Positions 15,493 through 16,001 of a stretch of 16,001 nt of DNA are shown piece by piece. The notes under the pieces are model-generated. The model saw only the letters and a program-made list of their open reading frames with translations. It was not told the DNA's origin and did not search any database. The first letter of the stretch is position 1. Each line of letters begins with the position of its first letter. This DNA is from an uncultured Anaerocolumna sp. (lineage in GTDB: Bacteria; Bacillota; Clostridia; Lachnospirales; Lachnospiraceae), in NCBI GenBank assembly GCA_937901695.1, contig CALDJN010000307.1:1-16001 (forward strand), in the 5' to 3' direction. The translations under genes and the position numbers were made by a program.

Positions 15493-16001
15493 ATGAATGC
15501 TGAAGATAGAGCAAAGCTTTGGGATGAATATAGCAAATGTAAAACAACAGAAAGCCGAGATAAGATTATAATTGAATATTCGAATTTAGTGAAAATCGTT
15601 GCAGGACGTCTAAGTATGTATTTTGGCAGTAATGTAGAATATGACGATTTAGTTGGTTATGGTATATTTGGTCTTATTGATGCTGTTGACAAATTTGATT
15701 ATAGCAAAGGCGTTAAATTCGAAACTTATGCAAGTTTTCGAATCAGAGGCTCTATTATAGATGAAATTCGAAAAATGGATTGGATACCAAGAACTTTAAG
15801 ACAGAAACAAAGAAAAATTGATGCTGCATTTCATAAAATCGAGGCTGAACAAGGCAGAATAGCCACTGATGAAGAAGTAGCTAAAGAATTAGAGATTACA
15901 GTTGATGAATTCGAAACCTGGCAAAGCCAAACCAAATTAACAAACATTCTTTCACTAGATGAATATATTGACCAAGGCAGTGAAGTAAAAACCGAAGCTG
16001 G
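15493..16001 (+). CDS. fliA: FliA/SigD, flagellar sigma-28 factor (3' end cut off by window)
   Basis: The frame is open from ATG 15493 to the window edge, 169 residues of an expected roughly 250. AAAAGGGG at 15478-15485 lies seven bases upstream. It is an RNA polymerase sigma factor of the FliA/SigD type that directs late flagellar, motor and chemotaxis genes. Region 2 is clear: VEYDDLVGYGIFGLIDAVDK, FDYSKGVKFETYASFRIRGS, then IIDEIRKMDWIPRTLRQK, a stretch typical of the sigma-28 group. Region 3 follows (IATDEEVAKELEITVDEFE). Region 4 lies beyond the window. Its position after cheD matches sigD in the Bacillus fla/che operon. Confidence 0.95.
   Translation, partial: MNAEDRAKLWDEYSKCKTTESRDKIIIEYSNLVKIVAGRLSMYFGSNVEYDDLVGYGIFGLIDAVDKFDYSKGVKFETYASFRIRGSIIDEIRKMDWIPRTLRQKQRKIDAAFHKIEAEQGRIATDEEVAKELEITVDEFETWQSQTKLTNILSLDEYIDQGSEVKTEA

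Overview
This window is one AT-rich, entirely plus-strand stretch of a flagellar and chemotaxis (fla/che) supra-operon from a Gram-positive bacterium. The gene order (fliY-cheY-fliO-fliP-fliQ-fliR-flhB-flhA-flhF-flhG-PilZ gene-cheB-cheA-cheW-cheC-cheD-small membrane protein-fliA/sigD) is the one seen in Bacillus and clostridia. The presence of FliY, CheC and CheD, the strong AGGAGG ribosome binding sites and the low G+C all point to Firmicutes. A clostridial member, probably of the Lachnospiraceae (Lachnoclostridium-like), is my best guess; that placement is inference, not something I could search.

Layout. Bases 1-1013 are the 3' part of fliY, a switch protein and CheY-P phosphatase, and 1036-1398 is cheY. 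Bases 1400-5062 encode the flagellar type III export gate and its substrate-specificity switch (FliO, FliP, FliQ, FliR, FlhB). Bases 5062-9178 encode FlhA and the FlhF/FlhG GTPase-ATPase pair that sets flagellar number and position. Bases 9182-9946 encode a YcgR-type PilZ protein, a likely c-di-GMP brake. A 188-base gap with 70-bp tandem repeats follows, then the chemotaxis block: cheB, cheA, cheW, cheC, cheD. A two-TM protein of unknown function with a repeat-built tail precedes fliA/sigD, which runs off the right edge. Most junctions are overlaps or very short gaps, so the genes are probably co-transcribed and translationally coupled. I see no convincing terminator or promoter inside the window.

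How the genes work together: the export gate builds the flagellum, and FlhF/FlhG place and count it. FliY sits in the switch and dephosphorylates CheY-P. CheA/CheW with receptors feed phosphate to CheY and CheB; CheB, CheD and CheC set receptor adaptation; the PilZ protein may slow the motor when c-di-GMP is high; FliA/SigD turns on late genes.

The window is ordinary in gene content but has several anomalies. (1) cheA is broken in its ATP-binding domain, and the reading frames fit a 22-bp loss between two short GGAGAG copies. (2) A 70-bp tandem repeat with two palindromes per unit lies just upstream of cheB, and each unit can encode a mini-ORF whose stop abuts the next ribosome-binding site. 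(3) FlhB starts with an unusually long leader ending in NLQFFA, the motif cut from ribosomal protein L27 by the Prp protease in staphylococci. (4) The gene after cheD ends in a roughly 15-bp tandem array that has slipped out of frame, stranding what looks like its original C-terminus. (5) The cheW-cheC junction carries a duplicated leader. I do not see evidence for a wholly new system; these local oddities are the best leads.
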